A stretch of DNA of 64,000 bases from Phytohalomonas tamaricis (GCF_003012345.1 NZ_PVRV01000024.1:248001-312000); one strand, 5' to 3'; shown: positions 37,502 through 46,937, numbered from the stretch's first letter. The notes: a model not told the origin generated them from the letters alone. Numbers and translations are program-made.

Positions 37502-38488
37502 ATGCGCGCCATTATTTCTCGCCTGCTGGCCCCTACCCTGATCGCGGCGACAATGTCCGCCCCTATTGCTTACGCCGCACCTAGTGGCAAGACGGAATGT
37601 ATCGCCCCAGCCCAGCCCGGCGGTGGTTGGGATTTCACCTGCCGCAGCGTGGCACGCACTCTGCAAGAAGAAAATTTGATTCCCGCCGGCATGCAAACGG
37701 TCAACTTACCGGGAGCCAGCGGTGGCGTCGCCTTCAGCCACGTGCTGTCCAAGCGTCGGGGCGATGAGGATGTGATTATTGCCGCTTCGACGGCCACCAC
37801 AACCCAACTGGCCCAGCGCCGTTACGGTAAAGGCGATTCCGATCAGGTGCGTTGGGTTGCATCGCTTGGCGCCGACTATGGTGTCATTGCCGTCGCCAAG
37901 GATTCGCCCTGGCATTCGCTCAGCGAGTTAATGGCCGCACTCAAGGATGATCCACGCGCCGCCAGCTTCGCCGGTGGTGATGTCGCAGGCGGGCTTGATC
38001 ATATCAAGGTACTGATGGCTGCTCAGAAGGCGGGGGCTGACAAACTGCGCGAGATCAAGTATCTGGCCTTCGATTCAGGATCGGTCGCGATTACTCAATT
38101 ACTGGGTCATCACATCGATGTCTTTACCGGCGATCTTTCCGAGGCGCTCGGCTTCGTACAGAGCGGCGATCTGCGCCTGCTCGCCGTACTGTCAGAACAG
38201 CGCCTACCCGGTGAACTCGCGGATATCCCTACTGCCCGCGAACAGGGCATCGATGTGGTAGCCCCGAACTGGCGAGGCTTCTATATCCCTGGCGGCACGT
38301 CGAATGAAAGCTATGCCTATTGGGTCAAGACGCTGGATAGCCTCTATGCCAGCGATGCGTGGCAGAAGGTCATGGCTGACAGCGGCCTGCTGCCCTTTCA
38401 CAAGTCCGGTGATGAGATGACTGAGTTCGTCAATCAACAGATTCATGATATCCGCACCGTCTCTGACGGCCTCGGCCTCTCTCGATAG
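37502..38488 (+). CDS. TctC/Bug-type tripartite tricarboxylate transporter substrate-binding protein
   Basis: Periplasmic binding protein of 328 residues for a TTT (TctABC) transporter, typically binding citrate or other carboxylates. The signal peptide ends near PIAYA-AP. The family fingerprint is IAPAQPGGGWDFTCRSVARTL, with NLPGASGGVAFSHVL and GALD-like TGDLSEALGFVQSG further on. No tctA or tctB permease lies within the window, so it is an orphan here. Closest in look to the TctC family with a GGGWD motif. Preceded by about 230 bp after the acyltransferase terminator. Confidence 0.88.
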   Translation: MRAIISRLLAPTLIAATMSAPIAYAAPSGKTECIAPAQPGGGWDFTCRSVARTLQEENLIPAGMQTVNLPGASGGVAFSHVLSKRRGDEDVIIAASTATTTQLAQRRYGKGDSDQVRWVASLGADYGVIAVAKDSPWHSLSELMAALKDDPRAASFAGGDVAGGLDHIKVLMAAQKAGADKLREIKYLAFDSGSVAITQLLGHHIDVFTGDLSEALGFVQSGDLRLLAVLSEQRLPGELADIPTAREQGIDVVAPNWRGFYIPGGTSNESYAYWVKTLDSLYASDAWQKVMADSGLLPFHKSGDEMTEFVNQQIHDIRTVSDGLGLSR

Positions 38489-38582
38489 CCCTGCGTGGGC
38501 CAGCACGAGCACTACTGGCAGGATTGGCTCGGGCTGGCCACACTAAGAGTGTATGCGCTAACGACTAACGACAGAGGTGCTC

Positions 38583-38945
38583 ATGACGTCACCGGAAACG
38601 ATCACCTATGTCCGCGACGATGAGAACCCCACCATCGCGCGGGTGATTTATATCCTTTATCTGGTCAGCCTCGCCGCAGGCATCACTGCAGTAGTCGGAT
38701 TGGTCATGGCTTATATCTACAAACGTCGCGCCTCTCCGTGGCTAGCCGAGCATTATCGCTTTCAGATTCGTACCTTCTGGATCGGAGCGCTCTATCTTGT
38801 CGCTGCCTTCTTCCTGAGTTTCATTGTGGTCGGCTTTATCGTGATGGGAGCGGTTTATATCTGGACTATCGTGCGCTGCGTACGCGGCTGGATCGATCTT
38901 GAGCGCGGCCGCGCCCCCGAGCCGGTGGAGAACTGGTGGTGGTAA
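38583..38945 (+). CDS. small DUF4870-like membrane protein
   Basis: Three hydrophobic helices in 120 residues. The conserved centre is LAEHYRFQIRTFWIGALYL and the tail ENWWW. Such proteins occur widely in Pseudomonas and Halomonas as uncharacterised membrane proteins (DUF4870-like). The ATG at 38583 has GAGG 5 nt upstream and is preferred over the GTG at 38577. The next gene begins 5 bp after the stop, so it may lead the ABC-transporter operon. Confidence 0.8.
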   Translation: MTSPETITYVRDDENPTIARVIYILYLVSLAAGITAVVGLVMAYIYKRRASPWLAEHYRFQIRTFWIGALYLVAAFFLSFIVVGFIVMGAVYIWTIVRCVRGWIDLERGRAPEPVENWWW

Positions 38946-38949
38946 CCCC

Positions 38950-39642
38950 ATGACCGCCACGCTGCTCACCATTGATGGGCTGACCAAAAGTTACCCGACC
39001 CCACAAGGGCCGTTACGCGTGCTTGACCGTGTTGACCTGCGCCTTGCGGCTGGCGAGAGCCTGGCACTGATGGGCGAGTCGGGCAGCGGCAAATCCACGC
39101 TGATGCACCTGATTGCAGGTCTCGACGGCTTCGATGAAGGCACGCTCAGGCTCGACGGTATCGACCTCTCCGCGCTTACGGATGCTACCGCCGCACGCCT
39201 GCGTCGAGAGCGGATCGGGTTGATCTTTCAACAATTTCATTTAGTGCCAAGTCTTGATGTTGCCGCCAACCTGGCGCTTCAAGCACGCCTTGCCGGGCGC
39301 TTCGATGGCGCCTGGTGTGCACGTTTGATCGAACGGCTGGGGCTTTCCGGTCTCGAGCGACGATTTCCCGAACAGCTCTCCGGTGGCCAGCAGCAGCGTC
39401 TGGCGATTGGCCGCGCACTGGCAGCGCGTCCAGCGCTGGTACTTGCCGATGAACCGACCGGTAACCTCGACGAGGAAGCGGCCGATGCAGTACTTAAGCT
39501 TCTCCTTGAACTGATCGATGAGCACGGCTGCGCGTTGATGATGATTACCCATAGCCCAGCCGTGGCTGCGCCGTTGGCACGTCACTACCGGCTAAGGCGC
39601 GGTCAGCTATTCGATGTCACTCATGCCCCGGCACTGACGTGA
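38950..39642 (+). CDS. ABC transporter ATP-binding protein (LolD/MacB type)
   Basis: ATPase of a type VII ABC system. Walker A GESGSGKST, Q-loop IFQQFHLVPSL, signature LSGGQQQRLAIGRAL, Walker B LVLADEPTGNLDEE, H-loop ITHSPAV. The product is 230 residues from the ATG at 38950, and the frame opens earlier, at 38899. Partners are the FtsX-like permease 32 bp downstream and the AttH-like lipoprotein after that. A third homologous ATPase gene in the window is ybbA at 8 kb. Confidence 0.93.
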   Translation: MTATLLTIDGLTKSYPTPQGPLRVLDRVDLRLAAGESLALMGESGSGKSTLMHLIAGLDGFDEGTLRLDGIDLSALTDATAARLRRERIGLIFQQFHLVPSLDVAANLALQARLAGRFDGAWCARLIERLGLSGLERRFPEQLSGGQQQRLAIGRALAARPALVLADEPTGNLDEEAADAVLKLLLELIDEHGCALMMITHSPAVAAPLARHYRLRRGQLFDVTHAPALT

Positions 39643-39674
39643 AGATGACATCATGATAATGAAGGCTAATAGTC

Positions 39675-42173
39675 ATGAAGGGGATTGATGCGTGGCGAGC
39701 ACTGCTGGGCGCCCTGCTCGGTCACTATCGCCGCCACCCTGGCCAACTTGCCATGGCGCTGCTCGGTGTGATCGTTGCCGGTGCGCTCTACAGCGGCGTA
39801 CAAACCATCAATGCCCAGGCGCGTGACAGCTACGCCCGTGTCGAGGCGTTATTCGGTTCTGGCGATATCGACACGATTCGCCCCATTGATCGCCCACCAA
39901 CCCAAGCTGATTTCGCCCGCCTACGCCGTGCCGGGGTGCCGGTCACGCCGCTAGTTGAAGGTAATATCACGCTCGCCTCCGGCCAGCATCTGCATCTGCT
40001 TGGCATCGATGCGCTGTCCTTGCCCCCCGATATCGGCAGCGTCGCCCATGGCGCAACGCAGCGGCAAGGTGAATCCTTGACGGCCTTCTTGCGTCCGCCC
40101 TACCGCCTCGATGTTGCTGCAGATACCGTCCGCGCCCTCGGCGCGGAGGCCGGTCAGCGCCTGACGCTGGTAAATGACAGGGAACTCCCACCGATCGCCA
40201 TACAGCGTGAGCTCGCCCCAGAGGTGGCAGTGACCGATATCGCCGCGGCAAGCGCACTGCTTGGACGCGGCACGCAGCTCGATGCGTTGCTGCTGCCTCA
40301 CGCAGCGCCGCTGCTTGCAACAGTGGCGGAGGATTACCAGCGCAGTCCGCGGAGGGCACCGATCTCACCGGGTCAGCTGTCGGAAAGTTTTCGCCTCAAT
40401 CTGACTGCGATGGGCATGCTGGCGTTACTTGTGGGTCTGTTCATCGTTCATAGCGCACTGGGGCTGGCACTGGCTCAGCGCATGCCCACCTTCGCGATAC
40501 TGCGTGCCCTCGGCGTGTCGCGGCGCGCGCTAGTCACGGCACTGGCTCTGGAACTGCTGACGCTCGGCCTGATCGGCGCCCTGCTCGGGCTGGCCGGCGG
40601 CGTTGTACTTGCCACCATCCTAATGCCTGGCGTCGCCGCGACGTTATCTTCACTCTACGACGAGCGCGTTGCCGGTGCGCTGACGCTCACGCCCAGTGGC
40701 ATTGCCGCTGGGCTGGCTATGACCCTGGCGGGCACCGTTACCGCCGGACTGTCGCTGCTGCGGCGCGCGGCGCGGGTCAACGTACTTGCCCCCGCACATG
40801 CTGGCAGCGAGGCGCGTAGCGGCATGCGACAACGCCGACGGCTGGCAACCAGCGGCGGTGTTCTGTGGCTGATCGCGGGCGCGCTGTGGCTCTATCTGAG
40901 TCGCTTCGCCAGTGCCGATAGTGGCCACGGCTTGCTGCTGGGCTTTGTATTAATTGCTGCGCTGCTGCTCGGTGCCGCGCTATTGCTACCGGCGCTTCTC
41001 GATGCCGTACTCGTCACGCTGACGAGGTTATTACGTGGGCGCGCCGTGATCATTGAATGGGCGCTGGCCGATACGCGCCTGCAACTGCCTCGTCTGGGGC
41101 TGGCGCTAGCCGCGCTGCTGCTGGCATTGACCGCCAATCTCGGCGTATCGAGCATGGTGGGCGGTTTCCGGCTAACCTTCCTTGATTGGCTCGATCAGCG
41201 GCTTTCCGCCGAGCTTTACGTCCATCCCGGCAATGTCGATACGATTACCGTGACCGATTGGTTGCGCACCCAGCCTGAGGTCAACGGCGTGCTGACCATG
41301 CATCGGTCAGAGGCGCGCACCGCTGACGGGTTGCCGCTCGACCTGCGCGCCATCGACGTTTCCCCGCTGCGCCAGCGCTACTGGCCACTGCTTGAAAGCA
41401 CTGATGCGCCGTGGCAGAACGTCAATGAAGGAGGCGCACTGATCAATGAACAGCTTGCTCATCGTCGTGGCCTCACCCCGGGCGACAGCGTCACGCTGAA
41501 GACGCCTTCTGGAACGCTCTCACTGCAGGTAGCCGGTATCTACGCCGATTACGGCAATCCCAGAGGAGAAGTGGCGCTTTCGCTTGCCACCTTTGCACAT
41601 CACTGGTACACCAGCGGCGGGGAAAGTTCACTAGCGGTTTATGTTAACAGCGAGGCTGCAGCAGAGGTCTCCGCGCGTCTGCGTCAACACTTTGATCTCG
41701 ATGACCAGGCGGTAATTGATCAGCAATCGATCAAGGGCGAGTCGCAGCGTATTTTCGAGCGCACCTTCGCGATCACCCGCGCACTCAATACGCTCACGTT
41801 GGCGGTTGCCGCGCTGGCACTGACCAGTGCACTGCTGGCGCTGGGGCGCTGGCGCCGTGCCCAGCTCGCGCCCTTGTGGGCAATGGGCCTGTCACGTGCC
41901 CGATTAGCGTGGATCAGCATTATTCAGGTCGTGACGTTGGCCACACTCACCGCGCTGCTGGCGCTGCCGCTGGGCGTGGCGCTGACCGAAGCTCTGGTCG
42001 GCATCATCAATGTCGAGGCGTTCGGCTGGCGCCTGCCGCTGCACATTTTCCCTGTCCAGATGGTCTGGGCGGTGCTCCTTGCCGCGCTGGTCGCCGGTGC
42101 CGGTGCAGGCATTGCCAGCCTGCGACTGTGGCGCACCCCACCACGGGTGTTGCTTGAGGAGTTCAGGTCATGA
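39675..42173 (+). CDS. FtsX-like ABC transporter permease
   Basis: Inner-membrane permease of 832 residues. It has an N-terminal helix (LAMALLGVIVAGALYSGVQTI), a first periplasmic domain (about 45-230), a helix cluster (about 240-500), a second periplasmic domain (about 515-680) and C-terminal helices. That is the duplicated LolCE/YbbP plan. It probably uses ATP hydrolysis by the preceding ATPase to move periplasmic lipids or lipoproteins, or to power the AttH-like lipoprotein encoded next. The stop overlaps the lipoprotein ATG by 4 nt. The layout resembles AttFG-H operons known from Agrobacterium and Vibrio. The substrate is unknown. Confidence 0.9.
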   Translation: MKGIDAWRALLGALLGHYRRHPGQLAMALLGVIVAGALYSGVQTINAQARDSYARVEALFGSGDIDTIRPIDRPPTQADFARLRRAGVPVTPLVEGNITLASGQHLHLLGIDALSLPPDIGSVAHGATQRQGESLTAFLRPPYRLDVAADTVRALGAEAGQRLTLVNDRELPPIAIQRELAPEVAVTDIAAASALLGRGTQLDALLLPHAAPLLATVAEDYQRSPRRAPISPGQLSESFRLNLTAMGMLALLVGLFIVHSALGLALAQRMPTFAILRALGVSRRALVTALALELLTLGLIGALLGLAGGVVLATILMPGVAATLSSLYDERVAGALTLTPSGIAAGLAMTLAGTVTAGLSLLRRAARVNVLAPAHAGSEARSGMRQRRRLATSGGVLWLIAGALWLYLSRFASADSGHGLLLGFVLIAALLLGAALLLPALLDAVLVTLTRLLRGRAVIIEWALADTRLQLPRLGLALAALLLALTANLGVSSMVGGFRLTFLDWLDQRLSAELYVHPGNVDTITVTDWLRTQPEVNGVLTMHRSEARTADGLPLDLRAIDVSPLRQRYWPLLESTDAPWQNVNEGGALINEQLAHRRGLTPGDSVTLKTPSGTLSLQVAGIYADYGNPRGEVALSLATFAHHWYTSGGESSLAVYVNSEAAAEVSARLRQHFDLDDQAVIDQQSIKGESQRIFERTFAITRALNTLTLAVAALALTSALLALGRWRRAQLAPLWAMGLSRARLAWISIIQVVTLATLTALLALPLGVALTEALVGIINVEAFGWRLPLHIFPVQMVWAVLLAALVAGAGAGIASLRLWRTPPRVLLEEFRS

Positions 42174-43261
42174 GCCGCACTCTGCTCGGACTGTTAGTAC
42201 TCGCCACGCTAATGCTGAGTGGCTGCGGTGATGATGACGCGCCTGCCGCGGGCGGCCACGGCTACGCTGATCTTGGCAATGAAGCGGCCGGCTATGCCCA
42301 GGCCACGCCGGGGGCAACGCTTGCCTTTCCCGTCGATCACGGCACCCATCCCGACTATCGCATCGAGTGGTGGTACCTGACCGCCAATCTTGAAGACGAC
42401 GCCGGCCATACCTATGGCCTGCAGTGGACACTGTTTCGTCAAGCCATGTCGCCGCCGGGAAGGGAACAGGACACGAAAGCGCCCTGGGCCAGCCGCCAAC
42501 TGTGGATGGCCCACGCCGCCGTGACCACGCCCAACGGTCATCGCGCGAGCGAGCGCTTTGCCCGTGGCGGCAGCGGCCAGGCCGGCGTTACTGCCGCCCC
42601 CTTCGCCGCCTGGCTGGATGACTGGGAATTGAAAAGCACAGGCGAAGCTTTCACGCCGCTGACAGTCGCTGCCGCCACCGACGATTTTTCCTACCGTCTG
42701 GAGCTCACCGCTGACGGGCCGCTGGTACTGCAGGGCAACAACGGTTTCAGCCAGAAATCTGCCGACGGTCAGGGCTCCTATTATTACAGTCAGCCGTTTC
42801 TACATGCTTCCGGGACGCTGAACCTCGACGGCCAGCCGGTCGAGGTCCACGGTCAGGCCTGGCTCGACCGTGAATGGAGCAGCCAACTGCTCGGCGGCGA
42901 TCAGGCCGGCTGGGACTGGTTCTCGCTGCATCTTGATGATGGCTACAAGCTGATGGCATTCCGCCTGCGCGGCAGCGACGCGTTCATTTCCGGCAGCTGG
43001 ATTGCACCGGACGGCATGGTCACGCCACTCGCTGGCGACGACATCACACTAGAGCCGCTGGAACAGCGTGACGTGCAGGGCCATCGCCTGCCGCTGCGCT
43101 GGCGTTTGCAGCTAGCCCGGCCGGGGCGCGATATCACACTGGACGTAACCGCCACCATCGATGATCAATGGATGAATACGACTTTCGCCTACTGGGAAGG
43201 CGCGGTGCAGGTCAACGGCGACCATAAAGGGGTGGGCTATCTCGAAATGACCGGTTACTGA
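42170..43261 (+). CDS. AttH/CrtC-like lipocalin-domain lipoprotein
   Basis: Lipoprotein of 363 residues with a clear lipobox (MLSGCGDDD; Asp residues after the Cys may favour inner-membrane retention). A two-part lipocalin-like fold follows, shared with CrtC carotenoid hydratase and AttH. Seen are DHGTHPDYRIEWWYLTANLE near residue 55, YYYSQPFLHASGTL, GQAWLDREWSSQLLGGDQAG and WDWFSLHLDDGYKLMAF. Family members are called secreted hydrolases, but no activity is fixed. There are no carotenoid genes in the window, so the CrtC name would be misleading. Last gene of the ABC operon. Confidence 0.87.
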   Translation: MSRTLLGLLVLATLMLSGCGDDDAPAAGGHGYADLGNEAAGYAQATPGATLAFPVDHGTHPDYRIEWWYLTANLEDDAGHTYGLQWTLFRQAMSPPGREQDTKAPWASRQLWMAHAAVTTPNGHRASERFARGGSGQAGVTAAPFAAWLDDWELKSTGEAFTPLTVAAATDDFSYRLELTADGPLVLQGNNGFSQKSADGQGSYYYSQPFLHASGTLNLDGQPVEVHGQAWLDREWSSQLLGGDQAGWDWFSLHLDDGYKLMAFRLRGSDAFISGSWIAPDGMVTPLAGDDITLEPLEQRDVQGHRLPLRWRLQLARPGRDITLDVTATIDDQWMNTTFAYWEGAVQVNGDHKGVGYLEMTGY

Positions 43262-43317
43262 ACGAACGCGACAGCTTGCCATGCGCCACATGAAAAGCCG
43301 CCGCGTTGAAGCACCGA

Positions 43318-44463
43318 TTAATCGTCGCTTTTCTTGCGACTGCGCCGTCCCCCTTTTTCCTTTCTTGGCTCCTTGACCGGCTCCTCGCGAGTATCGACCT
43401 GCTCGGCGGTGTCATTGATGTCGTTCATGTCGGGCTTGTCACCAGCATCTCCCTTGCGGCCCTTGGCCGAGCGGCGCAGCCAGGAGGTACGCTCCGACTT
43501 TTCCATCTCATCACTTTCCACGGCTAGCTCAGCATCGCCGCTCTGCAATGTATTGCCAGCATTGGATGTCGACTCACCAGTGCCGCGCTTGTCGAGGTGG
43601 GCCTGACGCGCCGCCACCGTAGCAAGACCCGCCCAATCCTTGTCACCGTCGCCGTTGGCGATTGCGTCGAGCATGCGATCACGTACCACACCAGCCAGCG
43701 GTAGGGGCACCCGCTCGTCTCCGGCCGCACTCAGCGCCAGACCGACGTCCTTGTAGCCGAGGGTCATCTTGAACCCGGCCGGCTCGAACTTCTCCTCGGC
43801 AATCGCCTTGCCATAGCCCTGGTAAGCCGGCGAGGCAAATAGCGTGTTGGTAACGATGTCGAGAAAGTCGTGCGCCGAAACACCGTAGGCACGCGTCAGT
43901 GTCGAAGCCTCGGCCATTGCCTCGATCGCGCTCGCCAGCATGAAGTTGGCGCCGATCTTGACCACATTGGCGCGCTCGGGCGCCTCGCCGACCGGCCACA
44001 CCTTCTGGCCCATCGCTTCAAGCAGCGGCTGCGCCTTGTCGAGCCAACGCTGCTCGCCAGCGGCGATGATGTTGAGCTTGCCGGCTGCGGCAACATCAGG
44101 ACGGCCCAGCACCGGCGCGGCAACGTAGCCCAGCCCCATACGTGCATGTAGCTGTGCCATGGCGCGACCGAAGGCGACCGATACCGAAGCCATGTTGACG
44201 TGAACCGTTCCCTTCCTCATCGCGTCGATCACGCCACCATCAAGCAGCACCTTATGGGCAGTCGCATCTTCGGCCAGCATGCTGATCAGCACATCGACCT
44301 TGGCCGCATCCGAAGGTTTTTTCGCCTGGCGGGCACCGGCCTCGACCAGCGCCTTAACCGGTTCCTCGGAACGATTCCAGACGGTGACACTGAAGCCCGC
44401 CTTGACCAGATTGAGCGCCATGCCCTTGCCCATTGCGCCAAGACCGATAAATCCTACTTTCAT
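43318..44463 (-). CDS. 3-hydroxyisobutyrate dehydrogenase-family oxidoreductase with charged C-terminal tail
   Basis: NAD(P)-dependent beta-hydroxyacid dehydrogenase: N-terminal Rossmann fold with FIGLGAMGKGMALNL, a substrate domain, and the catalytic lysine in VVKIGANFML (Lys169). The enzyme proper ends around residue 291. A further ~90 residues form a hydrophilic, highly charged tail (runs such as RREEPVKEPRKEKGGRRSRKK in type, mostly Lys/Arg/Glu/Asp) that standard 290-residue family members lack. The usual second-Gly motif near residue 120 reads VLGRPDVAAAGKL, as in beta-hydroxyacid dehydrogenases of the glyoxylate/succinic semialdehyde reductase type. Substrate unknown. Downstream of the pirin gene. 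Confidence 0.87.
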   Translation of the reverse strand: MKVGFIGLGAMGKGMALNLVKAGFSVTVWNRSEEPVKALVEAGARQAKKPSDAAKVDVLISMLAEDATAHKVLLDGGVIDAMRKGTVHVNMASVSVAFGRAMAQLHARMGLGYVAAPVLGRPDVAAAGKLNIIAAGEQRWLDKAQPLLEAMGQKVWPVGEAPERANVVKIGANFMLASAIEAMAEASTLTRAYGVSAHDFLDIVTNTLFASPAYQGYGKAIAEEKFEPAGFKMTLGYKDVGLALSAAGDERVPLPLAGVVRDRMLDAIANGDGDKDWAGLATVAARQAHLDKRGTGESTSNAGNTLQSGDAELAVESDEMEKSERTSWLRRSAKGRKGDAGDKPDMNDINDTAEQVDTREEPVKEPRKEKGGRRSRKKSDD

Positions 44464-44554
44464 GGAACGACTCTCCTTGTGTTACCCCAATACGTGACGA
44501 CAGAATGCCTCTCTCACGGCGCATCAAGCGCCGCGGCATTTCAAGCGATACGCG

Positions 44555-45415
44555 CTACAGGCGCAGCCCACCAAATCTGCCGGCCTGATAGTCCTCGAAT
44601 GCCTGCCTGATTTCCTCGCGGCTGTTCATCACAAACGGGCCGTGGGCCACCATCGGTTCTTCAAACGGTGCGGCATGGCCGTAGAGGATGACGGCGTCAC
44701 TGACCGCCTGCACCAAGACGCTGTCAGCATCGTCGTTGAGCTCAATGAGATGATGCGGTGCCACCGACTCGCCGCCGACGCTGAGCTGGCCGCTCACCAC
44801 ATAGAGAAATACCGTGCGCCCCTGCGGCGCAGGTAGATTGACGTTACCTGACGGCGTAAAGCTAACAGTTGACATAAACGTATCCGTCAACGGCGCTATA
44901 GGTCCGTGCGTGCCATTCAGCTCCCCCGCAATCAACTTGACCATCACTCGCTCTTCATCGAGCGCAATGGCCGGAATCTGGTCAAACTGCAGCCCGGTGT
45001 AAGCCGGTTCGACCATCTTCAGCCTCGCCGGCAAGTTGACCCATAGCTGCAGAATTTCGAGCGGCCCGCCGTCGCGCTTGAACTGTTCGGGTGATATTTC
45101 GGCGTGAACCAGCCCGCGCCCAGCGGTCATCCACTGCACGCCGCCCGCCTCGATCACGCTGGTATGATCGCCGCTGTCGGCATGGGCCAGCGAGCCCTGG
45201 AGAATAAAGGTAACGGTTTCAAAGCCGCGATGCGGATGTGGCCCAAACGGCAGTCCTTGATTGTCAGGCGCGTAAACCTGTGGGCCGTGATGGCTGAGAA
45301 ACAGGAACGGGTCGAGCTGGTCGAGGTTTGGCCCCGGCAGCGGCCGACGCGTGACGAGATCGCCGATATCGTCACGCTGGGCAGCGTGCTGCGTGCGCAC
45401 GGTTCTGGTTTTCAT
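44555..45415 (-). CDS. pirin-family protein
   Basis: Bicupin of 286 residues. Metal ligands are in the N-terminal cupin (PFGPHPHRGFETVTFIL with two His, then GLVHAEIS with His and Glu). Pirins are iron-binding and some show quercetin 2,3-dioxygenase activity. The in vivo role is uncertain. The C-terminal pirin domain is complete. Encoded just downstream of a LysR-type gene on the same strand, 66 bp apart, so they may be co-regulated. Confidence 0.92.
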   Translation of the reverse strand: MKTRTVRTQHAAQRDDIGDLVTRRPLPGPNLDQLDPFLFLSHHGPQVYAPDNQGLPFGPHPHRGFETVTFILQGSLAHADSGDHTSVIEAGGVQWMTAGRGLVHAEISPEQFKRDGGPLEILQLWVNLPARLKMVEPAYTGLQFDQIPAIALDEERVMVKLIAGELNGTHGPIAPLTDTFMSTVSFTPSGNVNLPAPQGRTVFLYVVSGQLSVGGESVAPHHLIELNDDADSVLVQAVSDAVILYGHAAPFEEPMVAHGPFVMNSREEIRQAFEDYQAGRFGGLRL

Positions 45416-45481
45416 AAAAGCTTCCGCGGTTAGCTATTGATGGATAACTCACGTCTTGTCATTACTGACAGCATAACCACG

Positions 45482-46390
45482 CTATTTTATCCCTGCGCAA
45501 AAATCGGCCGGCAGGTTTTCTCTAGGACCAGGCGCCGCATGCAGACACTCGGTCAGCAGAGAGACCGGCACCGTTGACGAGTAGCGGGCTTGGGTCACGA
45601 TCATTAGCTCGCGGTAGAAGGTATGCGCGCCCAGCGAGAGCATGCGCACATCGTCGCTGCGTTCAGGCCACAGCCCGCCCAGCGGCACCAGCGCCACGCC
45701 GAGCCCGACCGCGACCATGCGCACGAGCGCCTCAATCTCATCGATTTCCAGCACCGGCGCCGGTGACAGACGCTGGCGCTCGAGAAATGCCGCCACCTGA
45801 CGACCGCCGAAGGAGCCGCGCTCATATTGAATGAAGGGCTGCGTTTTCAACAACGTCAACGGATCGTCACCGTCAAGCTCAGCCGGTGTCACCAGCACGA
45901 AAGGCTCGCGTCGAAACACCTCGCCGCGCAGCGACTCCGGCAGCGCAAAGGGCGGCCGAATCATCAGGGCAAGATCGAGCTCGCCCCTATCGACGCGATC
46001 GAGCAGCTCCAGCGACACCCCCGGCACCAGCTGCACGGTGAGCGCGGGTGCGCGGGTACGTAACGCGCGCAGGACCGGCGGCAGCAGACCGCACTGCACA
46101 CTGGCAATCGCACCCAAGCGCAGATGGCCACACACCGGAGTCTCCGTGACGCCCCCTTTCATCCGCTCGGCCAGTGCCAGCATTTCCTCGGCCATTGCCA
46201 CAATACGTTGCCCGTCAGGTGCCAGTCGCAGCGCGCGCCCAGTACGTTCGAAAAGTGGCGTACCGAGTCGCGCTTCAAGCTGGCGTATTCTTGCGCTCAC
46301 GGCCGACTGAGATAGCCCGATGCGTTCACCGGCAGCCGCGAACGTGCCGTGACGGACCACCGCCAGCAGAGTTTTCAACTCATCAAGCAT
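45482..46390 (-). CDS. LysR-family transcriptional regulator
   Basis: 302 residues with an N-terminal winged helix-turn-helix (TFAAAGERIGLSQSAVSARI, then TPLFERTGRALRLAPDG) and a C-terminal effector-binding domain. It is divergent from a VOC-family gene 121 bp away, the usual arrangement for a LysR target, and upstream of the pirin gene. The inducer is unknown. No confident T-N11-A operator was picked out, although the shared intergenic region is A+T-rich. Confidence 0.92.
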   Translation of the reverse strand: MLDELKTLLAVVRHGTFAAAGERIGLSQSAVSARIRQLEARLGTPLFERTGRALRLAPDGQRIVAMAEEMLALAERMKGGVTETPVCGHLRLGAIASVQCGLLPPVLRALRTRAPALTVQLVPGVSLELLDRVDRGELDLALMIRPPFALPESLRGEVFRREPFVLVTPAELDGDDPLTLLKTQPFIQYERGSFGGRQVAAFLERQRLSPAPVLEIDEIEALVRMVAVGLGVALVPLGGLWPERSDDVRMLSLGAHTFYRELMIVTQARYSSTVPVSLLTECLHAAPGPRENLPADFCAGIK

Positions 46391-46511
46391 CGCATGAATC
46401 CAAAAATATGGTTTTCTGAGGCCAATACTATCCGTTTTGCAGCCTTAAAAGTCGTATTCACAATAGCGATCACCCTATTACTTCATACGCTAATGCAATG
46501 AGGACTCCCCC

Positions 46512-46937
46512 ATGGCGCTTTCTCCCTTCCACCTGGCCATTCCCGTTCACGATCTGCCTGCCGCCCGCCATTTCTATGGCGATACCTTTGGGCTGAGCGA
46601 AGGGCGCTCCAGCGATCAGTGGGTCGACTTCGACTTCTATGGTCATCAGTTGGTGATCCATGAGCATCCGCCTACGCCCTCGCAGCAATCTGCCCATACC
46701 AATCCGGTCGACGGTCACGACGTGCCAGTGCCACATTTCGGCATCGTCCTTGAGTGGGAGCAGTGGGAGGCGCTGGCCGAGCGGCTGCGCCAGCGCGATA
46801 CTAAATTCGTGATCGAGCCTTACGTGCGCTTCCAGGGCCAGCCGGGTGAACAGGCTACCATGTTCCTGCTCGACCCCTGCGGCAATGCGCTGGAGTTCAA
46901 GGCCTTCAAGGACATCGGTCAGCTGTTTGCCAAATAA
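46512..46937 (+). CDS. VOC-family (glyoxalase/dioxygenase-like) protein
   Basis: 141 residues with two beta-alpha-beta-beta-beta modules. It starts with [22 protein letters not shown] and ends with [18 protein letters not shown], where the conserved Glu is a likely metal ligand. [27 protein letters not shown] is also typical. Possible roles include thiol-transfer or bleomycin/fosfomycin-type resistance, but no specific signature supports one. Likely controlled by the divergent LysR gene. Confidence 0.88.
   Translation: MALSPFHLAIPVHDLPAARHFYGDTFGLSEGRSSDQWVDFDFYGHQLVIHEHPPTPSQQSAHTNPVDGHDVPVPHFGIVLEWEQWEALAERLRQRDTKFVIEPYVRFQGQPGEQATMFLLDPCGNALEFKAFKDIGQLFAK

Noticed and set aside
5686-42173. 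Both FtsX-like permeases being exactly 832 residues as evidence of duplication
   Set aside because: Sequence and helix details differ clearly. The equal length is probably chance.
42170-43261. Carotenoid 1,2-hydratase function for the AttH/CrtC-like lipoprotein
   Set aside because: There are no carotenoid genes nearby, and the ABC-operon context fits AttH better.
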